From JAEUJM01 sp964635055 (GTDB taxonomy: Bacteria; Actinomycetota; Acidimicrobiia; Acidimicrobiales; DATDAH01), in contig CAZWMT010000032.1 of the NCBI GenBank assembly GCA_964635055.1, forward strand, positions 4,630-68,629: a stretch of 64,000 nucleotides of DNA. Direction: 5' to 3'. A model generated the notes under the pieces. That model did no database searches, was not told the origin of the DNA, and was given only the letters and a program-made list of their open reading frames with translations. Below are positions 1 through 7,821 of this stretch, in pieces (position 1 is the stretch's first letter; every line of letters begins with the position of its first letter). A program made the translations under genes and the position numbers.

Positions 1-784
1 GGTTCACCGTGTGCTCGTCGAGGAACGTCTCGTCGGCCAGGCCTTCCTGCAGAACGACCGCCAGCAGCGCGCTGAGGCAGAAGGCGTCGGTGCCCGGGCG
101 CACCTGCAGGTGGAAGTCGGCCAGGTCGGCGGTCTCGGTCCGACGGGGGTCGATGACCACCATGGCCCGGGCCGGGTCGTTGGCGATGGCCTTGAGGGTG
201 GTGCGGGCCCGGGGGAAGCCGTGGGACTGCCACGGGTTCTTGCCCACGAACACCGCCACCTCGGCGTGCTCGAAATCGCCCGTGGTGTGGCAGCGGGACC
301 GGCCGAAGAGCTCGCCGTCCACCCAGAACTCGCCCGTCTTCTCCTGGGCCAGAGCGTTGGACGAGTAGGTCGAGCCCAGCGCCGCACGGGTCGATCCGCC
401 GTAGGCGCCGCCCAGGTGGTTCCCCTGGCCGCCGCCGCCGTAGTAGAGGATGGTCGACCCGCCGTGGGTGTCGCGCACCTCGGCGAAGCGGGCGGCCACC
501 TCGGCGATGGCCGTGTCCCAGGCGATGGGCTCGAAGGTGCCGTCGGGTCGGCGGCGCAGCGGCGTGGTGAGCCGGTCACGGCTGTTCTGGTAGTGGTCGA
601 GGCGCAGGGCCTTCTCGCAGGTGTAGCCCTGCGACGCGGGGTGGGCCTTGTCGCCCCGGATGCGGGCGAAGCGGCGACCGTCGAGGCGCACCTCGATCCC
701 GCAGTTGATGCTGCACAGGATGCAGGCCGTCTGGTGCCAGGCGTCGGGATCGGTGGCGGCGTCGGTGGCGGGGGTGTCGGTCAC
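1..784 (-). CDS. Molybdopterin oxidoreductase (formate dehydrogenase-like), 5' part only
   Basis: This is the N-terminal 261 codons of a Mo/W-bis-MGD oxidoreductase; the gene runs off the left edge. From the GTG at 784 the protein begins VTDTPATDAATDPDAWHQTA and shows the 4Fe-4S ligand pattern Cys-x2-Cys-x3-Cys at residues 21-28 with the fourth Cys in GYTCEKALR. Further on, SRCHTTGDF followed by VFVGKNPWQSHG matches the region of this superfamily that holds the metal-ligand residue and the first MGD-binding loop, so the Cys of SRCH may be the Mo ligand (inference). Formate dehydrogenase and related reductases share this fold, and the substrate cannot be told from this part. It is divergent from the TetR gene. 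No twin-arginine signal is visible, so it is probably cytoplasmic. Confidence 0.85.
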   Translation of the reverse strand, partial: MTDTPATDAATDPDAWHQTACILCSINCGIEVRLDGRRFARIRGDKAHPASQGYTCEKALRLDHYQNSRDRLTTPLRRRPDGTFEPIAWDTAIAEVAARFAEVRDTHGGSTILYYGGGGQGNHLGGAYGGSTRAALGSTYSSNALAQEKTGEFWVDGELFGRSRCHTTGDFEHAEVAVFVGKNPWQSHGFPRARTTLKAIANDPARAMVVIDPRRTETADLADFHLQVRPGTDAFCLSALLAVVLQEGLADETFLDEHTVN

Positions 785-833
785 CGGGTTAGTTCAACAA
801 ACAGACTCACGGCCGTCAAGGGCAGGGACTCCA

Positions 834-943
834 GGCGAACCGGATGCCGGGGGCGCCCCGGGGGGTGGTGACGTTGCGGAGCGGAGCGGAGCCGCGGTGG
901 AGGCGAACCGGATGCCGAAGGCGCCCCGAGGGACGAGGGGCCA
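834..943 (+). repeat. Degenerate copy of the TDEPD-type dispersed repeat
   Basis: Two imperfect copies of the core GAACCGGATGCCGAAGGCG lie here (about 836-868 and 903-943). The second is preceded by GCGGAGCGGAGCGGAGC and followed by CCCCGAGGGACGAGGGG. The same string, on the other strand, precedes the CoxG-like gene (7720-7797) and flanks the assembly gap (8994-9381). Here it sits between divergent genes and is not joined to a recognisable reading frame. Confidence 0.6.
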
Positions 944-949
944 ATGTGA

Positions 950-965
950 CGTGACGGGCGTCACA
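950..965. promoter_or_regulatory. Candidate Crp/FNR-type operator
   Basis: The sequence CGTGACGGGCGTCACA contains GTGA-N6-TCAC with perfect dyad symmetry, the arrangement bound by Crp/FNR-family regulators. It lies just upstream of the TTGACG element (974-979) of the TetR gene and between it and the divergent molybdopterin oxidoreductase. Function is inferred from the motif only. Confidence 0.35.
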
Positions 966-973
966 TCTTTTCC

Positions 974-1002
974 TTGACGCGGGTGTTGAACGGCATTCAA
1001 AC
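974..1002 (+). promoter_or_regulatory. Promoter with palindromic (auto)operator for the TetR gene
   Basis: A -35 like TTGACG (974-979) and a weak -10 like TCAAAC (997-1002) are 17 bp apart. Between and over the -10 lies the perfect interrupted palindrome TTGAACGGCATTCAA (986-1000), typical in form of a TetR-family operator. This placement argues against the TTG at 974 as translation start and for a GTG at 1010 or 1022. Confidence 0.45.
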
Positions 1003-1009
1003 TCTCAAC

Positions 1010-1783
1010 GTGGTTCAGACCGTGGAGCCCACCCCGGCCGGCGCCTCCGGCCGGCGGCAGCGCAACCGACTGGCGCGCCGCGAGCAGTACCTGCGGGCGG
1101 CGATGCGCATCGTCAGCGACGACGGCGTCGAGCGGCTCACCATGCAGCGCATGGCCGACGACCTCGACTGCGCGGTCGGCACCATCTACACCTACTTCGA
1201 CTCCAAGGACGCCCTGCTCTCCGAGCTGCAGCGCCTGGCCATCGACCGCATCATCGGGTCGTACCGCACGCTCGTCGACCGCATCGAGCCCCAACTCGCC
1301 GAGCGGGCCGCCGACCCGGGCGAAGCGGCGCTGGCAGGCGTGCTGCTGGGGTTGCGCTTCTGGGTCAGCACCGCCGAGGTGTATCCCGAGGAGTCCAACC
1401 TCTTCCGGGCACTCACCACCCGTCGCACGAAGATGTCGCCCGACGAGGCCACCCAGATGCTGCCCGCCGCCTGGCAGCTGTTCGCGCTGGGCACCACCGC
1501 CGTCCAGGCGGCCATCGACACGGGAGCCATCTCGCCGGGCAACGCCGGCGAGCGCATGGTCACCGCCGCCGCCGCGCTCGGGGGCGTGCTGTTGTTGTCC
1601 GGCCTCTCGCACTTCGATCCCGACCTCTTCGCCGGCCGGGCCCTCGCGCTCGGCCTGGTCGACGACCTGGTGCGCGGGTGGGGCGCCGACCCCAAACGTC
1701 TGGCGGCGGCGTCGTCGCTGGCCGACGCCCTCGTCGTGGAGGGACCGCTCGTCCCGATGGTCGCCGGCATCGAGGCCGCCTGA
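1010..1783 (+). CDS. TetR/AcrR-family transcriptional regulator
   Basis: This is a one-component repressor of about 257 residues. The N-terminal helix-turn-helix reads LTMQRMADDLDCAVGTIYTY followed by FDSKDALL, the classic TetR recognition helix region; the rest is an all-helical ligand and dimer domain. A TTG at 974 would extend the frame but falls on the promoter and operator, so the GTG at 1010 (possibly leaderless) is preferred, with GTG 1022 as alternative. The palindrome just upstream suggests autoregulation. Targets may include the divergent molybdopterin oxidoreductase. It converges on yceI across a strong hairpin. The ligand is unknown. Confidence 0.85.
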   Translation: MVQTVEPTPAGASGRRQRNRLARREQYLRAAMRIVSDDGVERLTMQRMADDLDCAVGTIYTYFDSKDALLSELQRLAIDRIIGSYRTLVDRIEPQLAERAADPGEAALAGVLLGLRFWVSTAEVYPEESNLFRALTTRRTKMSPDEATQMLPAAWQLFALGTTAVQAAIDTGAISPGNAGERMVTAAAALGGVLLLSGLSHFDPDLFAGRALALGLVDDLVRGWGADPKRLAAASSLADALVVEGPLVPMVAGIEAA

Positions 1784-1830
1784 CCGAGCGATCAACCCCC
1801 AAGATCAACACTGCGGGAACCGGCGAGAGT

Positions 1831-1879
1831 GCCGGGCCTTCGAATCCTCCCAGGAGGGGCGACGACTCGAAGGCCCGGC
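1831..1879. terminator. Bidirectional hairpin between convergent tetR and yceI
   Basis: Perfect 13-bp arms GCCGGGCCTTCGA (1831-1843) and TCGAAGGCCCGGC (1867-1879) enclose a 23-nt loop. It lies between the stop codons of two convergent genes. No T-run is present, as is common for actinobacterial terminators. Confidence 0.65.
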
Positions 1880-1889
1880 GCTTGCCGTT

Positions 1890-2474
1890 TCAGCTCTGGG
1901 CGACGAGCTCGGTGTCGATCTCGATGGTGATCTTCTTGCTCACCACCACGCCGCCGGTCTCGAGGGCCATGTTCCAGGTCAGGCCCCAGTCCTCGCGGTC
2001 CACCTCGACCGAGGCGCTGAAGGCGATGCGCCGGCCGCCCCACGGGTCGGTGACCGCGCCGAGGTACGCCACGTCGAGGCTCACGGCCCTGGTGGTGTCG
2101 AGGATGGCGAGGTCGCCGTCGAGCACCCAGTCGTGGCCCTGGCGGCGCACGCCCGTGCCGGTGAAGGTGATGGTGGGGTGGTTGTCGACGTCGAAGAAGT
2201 CGGCCGAGCGCAGGTGCTCGTCACGGCCGGCGTCGCGGCTGTCCACGCTGGCCACCGCGATCTCGACGGTGGCGCTCGACTGGGTCGGGTCCTCGCCGAT
2301 CACGACGGTGCCGCTGACCTCGGGGAAGCGGGCCCGGACCTTGGTGAACACCAGGTGGCGGGCGACGGCGGTGACCTCGGTGTGGGAGGCGTCGATGGCG
2401 TAGGTGCCGGCGGCGGGGATCTCCACGCCGTCGACGGTGCGGGTGATGAGGGCGGGGGCTTCGGTGGTGCTCAT
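1890..2474 (-). CDS. YceI-family lipid-binding-like protein
   Basis: This 194-aa protein matches the YceI family, a lipocalin-like beta barrel that binds polyisoprenoid or amphiphilic molecules. Recognisable family features are TYAIDASHTEVTAVARHLVF near the N-terminus, the SADFFDVDNHPTITF segment in the middle, and the closing VVVSKKITIEIDTEL strand. No signal peptide is visible, as in many actinobacterial members. The ATG at 2474 has AAGGA 7 nt upstream. It is divergent from a MarR regulator with an operator-like inverted repeat in the shared promoter, so it is probably that regulator's target. Confidence 0.85.
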   Translation of the reverse strand: MSTTEAPALITRTVDGVEIPAAGTYAIDASHTEVTAVARHLVFTKVRARFPEVSGTVVIGEDPTQSSATVEIAVASVDSRDAGRDEHLRSADFFDVDNHPTITFTGTGVRRQGHDWVLDGDLAILDTTRAVSLDVAYLGAVTDPWGGRRIAFSASVEVDREDWGLTWNMALETGGVVVSKKITIEIDTELVAQS

Positions 2475-2502
2475 GGCTGGTCCTTGTCTTTGCGGTGGCA
2501 AT

Positions 2503-2547
2503 AGTTGTTTCTGCAAATACTAGCAGAGAAACTTGCGTATACAACCA
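2503..2547. promoter_or_regulatory. Divergent yceI/marR promoter with inverted repeat
   Basis: Two imperfect inverted half-sites, GTTGTTTCTGCAAAT (2504-2518) and ACTTGCGTATACAAC (2531-2545), flank the intergenic centre. On the minus strand TTGTAT (2544-2539) and TAGTAT (2522-2517), 16 bp apart, form a good promoter for yceI that the half-sites overlap. For marR, TACGAT (2562-2567) lies 7 nt before the GTG at 2575, consistent with a leaderless transcript. Confidence 0.45.
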
Positions 2548-2565
2548 ATTTCTGGATCGGCTACG

Positions 2566-3084
2566 ATGGCGTCCGTGACCGGTTGTCCCGCGCCCCTCGA
2601 CGATCCCCGCCTGACGCTGGCGGGCCTGTTCTTCGAGGCGCACGACGGGCTCACCGCGCACCTGTCCCGGCGCCTCGAGGTCGAGTTCGGGATGTCACAC
2701 CAGTCCTTCGAGGTGCTGTTGCGGCTGGGGCGCAGCCCCGACCAGCGCCTGCGCATGAGCGACCTCGCCGCCCAGGTCACCATGTCGGCCTCTGGGCTGA
2801 GCCGCGCCGTGGACCGTCTCGAAGCCGCCGGCCTGGTGAGCCGGGTGGCCTGCCCCACCGACCGGCGCTCGGTGTACGCCGCGCTCACGCCGGCCGGCCA
2901 GGCCCGCATCGACGAGCTGCTCCCGGCGCACCTCGACCACCTCGAGGAGGAGTTCACGGGCGCACTCGACGCAGCCGACCGCGCCGACCTGGAGCGCATC
3001 CTGCGACGCCTCCGCGACCACGTGAACCCCGAGGCGGTACGGGCCAGCACCTTCGCCGACGTCGGCGAGCCCGAGCCGGCCTGA
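2566..3084 (+). CDS. MarR-family transcriptional regulator
   Basis: This is a winged-helix regulator of about 172 residues. The MarR core is visible: LRMSDLAAQVTMSASGLSRA as recognition region, then VDRLEAAGLVSRVACPTDRR as the wing, and YAALTPAGQARI leading into the dimerisation helix. Start candidates are ATG 2566 and GTG 2575; the -10-like TACGAT at 2562 would favour a leaderless GTG start. MarR proteins usually repress neighbours and themselves, and the divergent yceI is the obvious target. The inducer is unknown. Confidence 0.85.
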   Translation: MASVTGCPAPLDDPRLTLAGLFFEAHDGLTAHLSRRLEVEFGMSHQSFEVLLRLGRSPDQRLRMSDLAAQVTMSASGLSRAVDRLEAAGLVSRVACPTDRRSVYAALTPAGQARIDELLPAHLDHLEEEFTGALDAADRADLERILRRLRDHVNPEAVRASTFADVGEPEPA

Positions 3085-3215
3085 CCGGCGCCCCGTCGCG
3101 TGGGTCGCGGCGCGCACCCGCAGAGGTGACCGATCGGCCCGCTCTCGGACGGCGGCCTCGGGCCGACACGACGCCCACCCGCCCACCGGGCCTCTCTGCC
3201 ACGCGGCACACCGAG

Positions 3216-3714
3216 CGAACTGGCACCGGTCTTCGGTGCCATCCAGGGTGTCGCAGAATGGCCCCCAAAGGCGCGAACGAGGGCGGCGCGGGGGCATGGG
3301 ACTCGTCTTGTGGCGCCGTTCGCGCTGGCCGTGGGGCGGGCTCGGCGGTCGCGCGCGGCGTGCGGGGGCTGGGGCGATCGCCGGTGGCCGACGGAGGGGT
3401 CCGCCGCGCAGAATCGCTACCCTCCGCGTTCAGATCGTCGAGGGTGTTCATAGTCGAGGCAATAGCGCGCGGTGTGCGCGCGCTATTGCCTCGGGTCTGT
3501 TGGCGGCGGTCTCGGCGGGCACGGAACGTGAGGTTCTTGTCCCGGTCCGCCCCCTTCGTCGCTCCGTTCGGTCTGCGAGGCGCGGCGCCGGTCTCGGATG
3601 AAGGGCTGGCGGGCGACAGGGAGGCGCCGGGCCGGAGACGGCCGCTGCAACCTGACCGGCTACGCCGGCCATTCTGCGCCGGACTGCATCGCACCGAAAT
3701 CCGGTGCCAGAACG
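3216..3714. repeat. MITE-like 499-bp element in a gene-free interval
   Basis: The 711-bp interval 3085-3795 holds no supported gene. Within it, 3216-3263 and the reverse complement of 3667-3714 match at 38 of 48 positions, forming terminal inverted repeats that begin with CGNNCTGGCACCGG and end in CGCAGAATGGCC. At the middle (3455-3493) is a perfect 17-bp-arm palindrome, CGAGGCAATAGCGCGCG and its complement with a 5-nt loop. No transposase is encoded, so this resembles a non-autonomous miniature element. The outer TIR sequence also occurs as the hairpin at 14563-14610. Confidence 0.5.
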
Positions 3715-3795
3715 CTCTGCCCGTCAGCGACTCGGCGGCCTACCCGCGCGGCCCCTCCCCACCCGATCGATCGGGACGGGTGACGCCCGGTCGCG

Positions 3796-5253
3796 CTAGC
3801 GCACGTCGAGGACGGCGGTGCGGAGGTCGGTCATGTCGTGGAGGGTGTACTTGCCGCCGATGCGGCCCCAGCCGGTCCTGTTGCCGCCGGCGCCGCCGAA
3901 CGGCGGGTGCTGCTCCCAGAAGTTGGTCGACTCGTTCACCAGGACGGTGCCCACCCGGAGGTCGTCGATGTAGCGGTACGCCCGGCTGAGCGACGCGGTG
4001 AAGACGGCGGCCTGGAGCCCGAGGTGTGAGTCGTTGGCCAGGGCGACGGCTTCGTCGTCGTCGGTGAACGTGGTGATGGGGAGGATCGGTCCGAAGGTCT
4101 CCTCGCGGAAGGCGGCCATCGAAGGGGTCACCCGGTCGAGGACGGTGAGGGGCCAGTAGAGGTCGCTGGCGAAGCCGGAGGCCCGGGCGCCGCCGACCAG
4201 CACCTGGGCGCCGGACGACAACGCGTCGGCGACGTGGTGGTCCATGCGGGCGGCGACCGTCTCGTTGTTGACGGGCCCGTAGCTGGTGTCGTCGGCCATC
4301 GGGTCGCCGAGGACGGGCTCCGCCGCGGCGGCCAGCAGGAGCGCCAGGAACTCGTCGTGGACCGCCTCCTGGACCAGCAGGCGCTCGGTGGCCACGCAGC
4401 ACTGGCCGGCCACGAAGGTGGCGCCGAACACCGCAGCCTCGGCGGCGCGGGCGAGGTCGGCGTCGTCGCACACGATCTGGGGGCCGTTGCCCGACGCCTC
4501 GATCAGGGTGCGCTTGAGGCCCGCGGCCCGCACGATGGCCTCGCCGGTGTCGGCCGAGCCCACGAAGCCGATGCCATCGACGCCGGGGTGGGTGACGAGG
4601 TGGGCGCCCACGTCGCCCCGGCCGTGCACCACGTTGACCGCGCCGGCGGGGAAGCCGGCGTCGACCACGGCCTGGGCCAGCGCCGCACCCGAGAGGGGCG
4701 TCGACTCGCTGGGCTTCATCACCACCGTGTTGCCACCACCGAGCGCCGCCGCCAGCAGCTCGGCGGGGATGTTCATGGGGAAGTTGAACGGGGTGAGCAG
4801 GGTGTACACCCCGACCGGCTTGCGGTGGGTGAACACCCGCTTGGTGCGCTCGATGCTGGGCATCACGTGGGTCTCGAGGCGCTTGGTCTCCTCGGCGGCC
4901 AGGCGGAAGATCTCGGCCGACTCGACCAGCTCGTCGCGGGTCTCGGCGGCGAGGGCCTTGCCCGACTCGGCGGTCATCTGCACCGCCAGGGCCTCGGCCC
5001 GCTCGTCGAGCAGATCGGCCACGGCGTGCAACAGCTCGGCCCGCTCGAACTCGGTCAGCCTGGCCATGGCCGGGCCAGCGTCGACCGCGGCGGTCACCGC
5101 CGCGTCGACGTCGGCGGGCGACGCGGCGGCAACCTCGGCCACCACGGTGGTGTCGGCGGGGTTCTCGACGGCGACGACAGCGTCGCTCGTGGCGTCGCGC
5201 CACTCGCCGGCGATGAGCAGTCCGGTGGGCGTACCCGCGGCGGTGGTGGTCAT
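3796..5253 (-). CDS. NAD(P)-dependent aldehyde dehydrogenase
   Basis: This is a complete 485-aa aldehyde dehydrogenase, oxidising an aldehyde to a carboxylate through a cysteine thiohemiacetal. The oxyanion Asn is N157 (TPFNFPMN), the general base Glu is E252 in LIEASGNGP, and the nucleophile is in VAGQCCVATERL (C285 or C286). LIEASGNGP replaces the common LELGG motif, and this variant is seen in lineages related to benzaldehyde, semialdehyde and glyceraldehyde-3-phosphate dehydrogenases. The substrate is not assignable. It starts at ATG 5253, is flanked by repeat-bearing intergenic DNA on both sides, and is probably monocistronic. Confidence 0.9.
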   Translation of the reverse strand: MTTTAAGTPTGLLIAGEWRDATSDAVVAVENPADTTVVAEVAAASPADVDAAVTAAVDAGPAMARLTEFERAELLHAVADLLDERAEALAVQMTAESGKALAAETRDELVESAEIFRLAAEETKRLETHVMPSIERTKRVFTHRKPVGVYTLLTPFNFPMNIPAELLAAALGGGNTVVMKPSESTPLSGAALAQAVVDAGFPAGAVNVVHGRGDVGAHLVTHPGVDGIGFVGSADTGEAIVRAAGLKRTLIEASGNGPQIVCDDADLARAAEAAVFGATFVAGQCCVATERLLVQEAVHDEFLALLLAAAAEPVLGDPMADDTSYGPVNNETVAARMDHHVADALSSGAQVLVGGARASGFASDLYWPLTVLDRVTPSMAAFREETFGPILPITTFTDDDEAVALANDSHLGLQAAVFTASLSRAYRYIDDLRVGTVLVNESTNFWEQHPPFGGAGGNRTGWGRIGGKYTLHDMTDLRTAVLDVR

Positions 5254-5435
5254 GGCCCGATCTTGCCCGATCCGCCACCACGGGACGCGTGCGCGGTCCG
5301 GCTTCGTCGCCGGCGAAGTCCTGGGAGGATCCCCCCTTCGCTGTCCGTCGGCCGAAACCGCATCGCCGCGTCCACCGACGTCGTGCGGCGCTGGGATCGG
5401 GCGAAGGAGACGAGCAGCAGGCTCTCAGGGGTAGC

Positions 5436-5531
5436 GCGGATTGGCCGCCGCCAGATCCGTTCCGGCTCCCGAATCGACCGCCAGGACCGTCGAATCGGGA
5501 GCCAGTTCCTGCCCTATCCGCTCGGCCCCTC
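5436..5531. repeat. Intergenic palindromic repeat, copy 1 (GGCTCCCGATTCGAC hairpin)
   Basis: The arms GGCTCCCGAATCGAC (5464-5478) and GTCGAATCGGGAGCC (5489-5503) form a hairpin with one mismatch. About 45 bp on each side also match the copy at 40556-40652, including GCGCGGATTGG upstream and CCTATCCGCT downstream. It fills most of the gap between the divergent-free 5' end of the aldehyde dehydrogenase gene and the 3' end of the deoxyribosyltransferase gene; nothing else is seen in 5254-5529. Confidence 0.65.
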
Positions 5532-6060
5532 AGCGCGTCCAGCCAGCGGCCTGGGCGACAGCGACGCGGAACCCGGTGAGGTCGGCGAGGAGCGCGGCGG
5601 GGTCGTCGGCGGTGACCGCGGTGCGCACCACCGTGCCGTGGCGGCGCACCGTGCCCTCGCACATCAGGTTGTCGACGAAGCCGAAGTCCTCGACCAGCCA
5701 GCCGGCCTCTCGGGGGACGTCGGCGTCGACCCGCTCCCGGTAGTCCGAGGCCACGTTCGTGTACCCGAACACCGCCTTGCCGGCGCCGAGCGCGTAGCCC
5801 ATCTCCACCGCGGTGCCCACGTCCATGCTGGGCCCCCGGAACGGGGTGAGGTTGGCGATCACCACGTCGCAGCGGTCGAGGTGGGCGAGGCAGTGCTCGA
5901 ACAGGGCGATCCCGTCGTAGTCCGGGGCACGGCCGTCGAGGGGGTCGAGGGGGTACACGCCGCCGATGCCGTGCTCGGCGCACACCGCCTTCTTGGCCTC
6001 GCCGATGGCCACCGCGTCGGGCAGGAACACCTCGGGCCCGGCGAGGTATGCGGTCAGCAC
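5530..6060 (-). CDS. Nucleoside 2-deoxyribosyltransferase-family protein
   Basis: About 176 residues from GTG 6060. The family pattern is clear: YLAGPEVFLPDA near the start (nucleobase/sugar loop), RCDVVIANLTPFRGPSMDVG in the middle, and GTAVEMGYALGAGKAVFGYT containing the catalytic Glu of the family. Members swap bases on 2'-deoxyribonucleosides or hydrolyse nucleotides (DNPH1-like), acting in purine/pyrimidine salvage or sanitation. An upstream extension of the frame into the DUF2182 gene exists but lacks homology-like content, so the start beside VLTAYLAGP is preferred. Confidence 0.8.
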   Translation of the reverse strand: MLTAYLAGPEVFLPDAVAIGEAKKAVCAEHGIGGVYPLDPLDGRAPDYDGIALFEHCLAHLDRCDVVIANLTPFRGPSMDVGTAVEMGYALGAGKAVFGYTNVASDYRERVDADVPREAGWLVEDFGFVDNLMCEGTVRRHGTVVRTAVTADDPAALLADLTGFRVAVAQAAGWTR

Positions 6061-6133
6061 GGCCGCCTCGGCGCTCGGCGGCCGTGGCCTTCGGCAGGGA
6101 GAGGCGGGCGGGTCACCGAGTCGCCGTGTGGTG

Positions 6134-6901
6134 TCATGCGACCACGATCGCGCGCTCGGCCAGCACTGCCACGCCACCGGCCACGAGGGCCACACCGACG
6201 ACGCGGGACACGGCCACGCCACGGGTGCCCACTCGCTCGTAGGCCATCAGGGCCGCGACCAGACCCATGGCCACGAGGGAGGTGACCGCGAAGGCGAACA
6301 TCACCACCATGAGCCCCCAGCAGCAGGCCACGCACGCCATGCCCTGGTCGCGACCGGCGGAGAACCCTTCGTGGATGCCAGGGCCGCTCGGTGTGGCGGC
6401 GAGCCTTCCGGTGCCGTGGCGGCACGCCTGTACGCGCCTCCCGGCGGCGGGTAGCGCGGTGGCCAGGCCGGCGGCGACCAGCACCGTGCCGGCCACCAGG
6501 CCGTGCCCACGGATCCAGGGTGCGGACTCGTCCACCAGTGCGTGCAGCAGTGCATCGCCGGAGAACAGGAGCGCGCCGAAGGTGGCCCACACCAGCAGGT
6601 AGCCGCCGACGAACCCCGCACGGGCGGGACCCGGGTGCGCCAGGTGCGCGGTGGCCGCGGCGTGGGCCCGCACCGCGGGCTGTGCGGCCGGGCCCATCAT
6701 GGCCACCACCATCACCAGCCAGCCGACCAGGAACCACACCAGGGCCTGCACCAGCGGCCCCGAGCCGTGCAGCAGGCGGTCGTGGCCGAAGCGGCCCGCG
6801 CCGCCGGCCGCATCCACCGCCGCCACCAGCACCCAGGCGCCACCGAACGCGGCGACGGCGAGCGGCGGCGTCCGTACCGGGGCGGCGACGCTGGTGGGCA
6901 C
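6134..6901 (-). CDS. DUF2182 integral membrane protein
   Basis: This 255-aa polytopic membrane protein has about six hydrophobic segments. Family landmarks are WLVMVVAMMGPAAQPAV in the second segment and CVACCWGLMVVMFAF in a later one; the clustered Cys/Met residues underlie the description of the family as predicted metal-binding. It begins at GTG 6901 only 4 nt after the stop of the CoxG-like gene, so it is likely cotranscribed with the XdhC/CoxG group. A role in metal handling for the neighbouring molybdo-enzyme is possible but unproven. Confidence 0.75.
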   Translation of the reverse strand: MPTSVAAPVRTPPLAVAAFGGAWVLVAAVDAAGGAGRFGHDRLLHGSGPLVQALVWFLVGWLVMVVAMMGPAAQPAVRAHAAATAHLAHPGPARAGFVGGYLLVWATFGALLFSGDALLHALVDESAPWIRGHGLVAGTVLVAAGLATALPAAGRRVQACRHGTGRLAATPSGPGIHEGFSAGRDQGMACVACCWGLMVVMFAFAVTSLVAMGLVAALMAYERVGTRGVAVSRVVGVALVAGGVAVLAERAIVVA

Positions 6902-6905
6902 GGGG

Positions 6906-7715
6906 TCAGCGCACGGCGAGGACGATCAGCGCGATCAGGACGACGACGAGCAGCACGACCGGCAGGGCCAGCTTGGCGAGGGTCTTGCCGCCGGCCACGT
7001 CCATCAGGTCGAGCGGCGCCGCCTCGGCGCTGTCGATCTTGCGCACCGTCGGTGCCGCGGTCGGGCCGGTGTCGGGCGCCGCGGGCGCGTCGGGCGGCGC
7101 CGGGGTCTCGGCGGCCGGGCCCGTGGTGGCCGCTGCCGCGTCCGGCTCCGCGGGTGCCGCGGTATCGGGTGCGGGGGCGCCGGAGTCCGGGGCCCCGGGC
7201 TCGGCGGCCGCGGCCTCGGCAGCATCGGGCTCGGCGGCCGCGGCCTCGGTGGCACTGGCGGCCACCCCGTCGTCGGCCAGCACGGTGGTCTCGAGGTTCT
7301 CCACGAACTGCGCCATCAGCTTCGAGCTGACGTCCACCATCACCCCCCGCCCGAACTGCGCCACCTTGCCGCTCACCTTGAGGTTGGTCGCCACCACCAC
7401 GTGGGTGCCGCCGTCGGTGGGCGTCAGGTTCGCCTCGATCGTCGCGCTGGCGTTGCCCTGGCCCCGGGTGTCGCGTCCGTCGGCCGACAGCACGGCCCGG
7501 TGGTCGGCGTCGTCACGCTCGACGAAGACCGCCCGGCCCTTGTACTGCGCCACCACCGGCCCGACCTTCACCTTCACCACCCCGCGGTACTCGTCTCCCT
7601 CCACCTCCAGCAGCTGCGCGCCCGGCAGGCAGGGCGCGATGCGCTCGAGGTCGGTGAGCACGTTCCACGCCTGCTCGATGGGCGCCGCCACGTCGAACTC
7701 GTTGTTCAGCTCCAT
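6906..7715 (-). CDS. coxG: CoxG-like SRPBCC protein with membrane anchor
   Basis: 269 aa. Residues 1-150 are a CoxG/SRPBCC domain (MELNNEFDVAAPIEQAWNVL, CLPGAQLLEVEGDEYRGVVK, GRGVMVDVSSKLMAQFVENL). It is followed by a roughly 85-residue Ala/Pro/Glu-rich linker and a C-terminal transmembrane helix (LALPVVLLVVVLIALIVLAV). CoxG proteins of aerobic CO dehydrogenases tie the enzyme to the membrane and its quinone pool, which fits the linker-plus-anchor design. The ATG at 7715 overlaps the end of a short repeat-encoded frame, and the GACGAGGAG ribosome binding site is supplied by that repeat. It is cotranscribed with the XdhC genes. Confidence 0.85.
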   Translation of the reverse strand: MELNNEFDVAAPIEQAWNVLTDLERIAPCLPGAQLLEVEGDEYRGVVKVKVGPVVAQYKGRAVFVERDDADHRAVLSADGRDTRGQGNASATIEANLTPTDGGTHVVVATNLKVSGKVAQFGRGVMVDVSSKLMAQFVENLETTVLADDGVAASATEAAAAEPDAAEAAAAEPGAPDSGAPAPDTAAPAEPDAAAATTGPAAETPAPPDAPAAPDTGPTAAPTVRKIDSAEAAPLDLMDVAGGKTLAKLALPVVLLVVVLIALIVLAVR

Positions 7716-7807
7716 GACACTGGCTCCTCGTCCCTCGGAGCGCCTTCGGCATCCGGTTCGTCGGTGGGTGCTGCTCCGCTCCGCTGCGCAGCGTGGATCG
7801 GGCTCAT
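7706..7807 (-). CDS. 33-aa repeat-encoded leader peptide upstream of coxG
   Basis: A short frame, MSPIHAAQRSGAAPTDEPDA continuing EGAPRDEEPVSWS, starts at ATG 7807 with GAGGAG 5 nt upstream and stops 10 nt inside coxG. It consists of one TDEPD-type repeat unit, the same DNA found in tandem at 9142-9381. Its 3' end supplies the coxG ribosome binding site. Translational coupling of coxG to this frame is plausible. A peptide function is not implied. Confidence 0.45.
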   Translation of the reverse strand: MSPIHAAQRSGAAPTDEPDAEGAPRDEEPVSWS

Positions 7808-7821
7808 ACTGGCTCCTCGTC

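Noticed and set aside
3216..3700. Coding frames in the gene-free interval 3085-3795
   Set aside because: Several frames of 60-120 codons stay open, but they encode Arg/Pro/Ala-rich low-complexity sequence, conflict with each other, and overlap the inverted-repeat structure.
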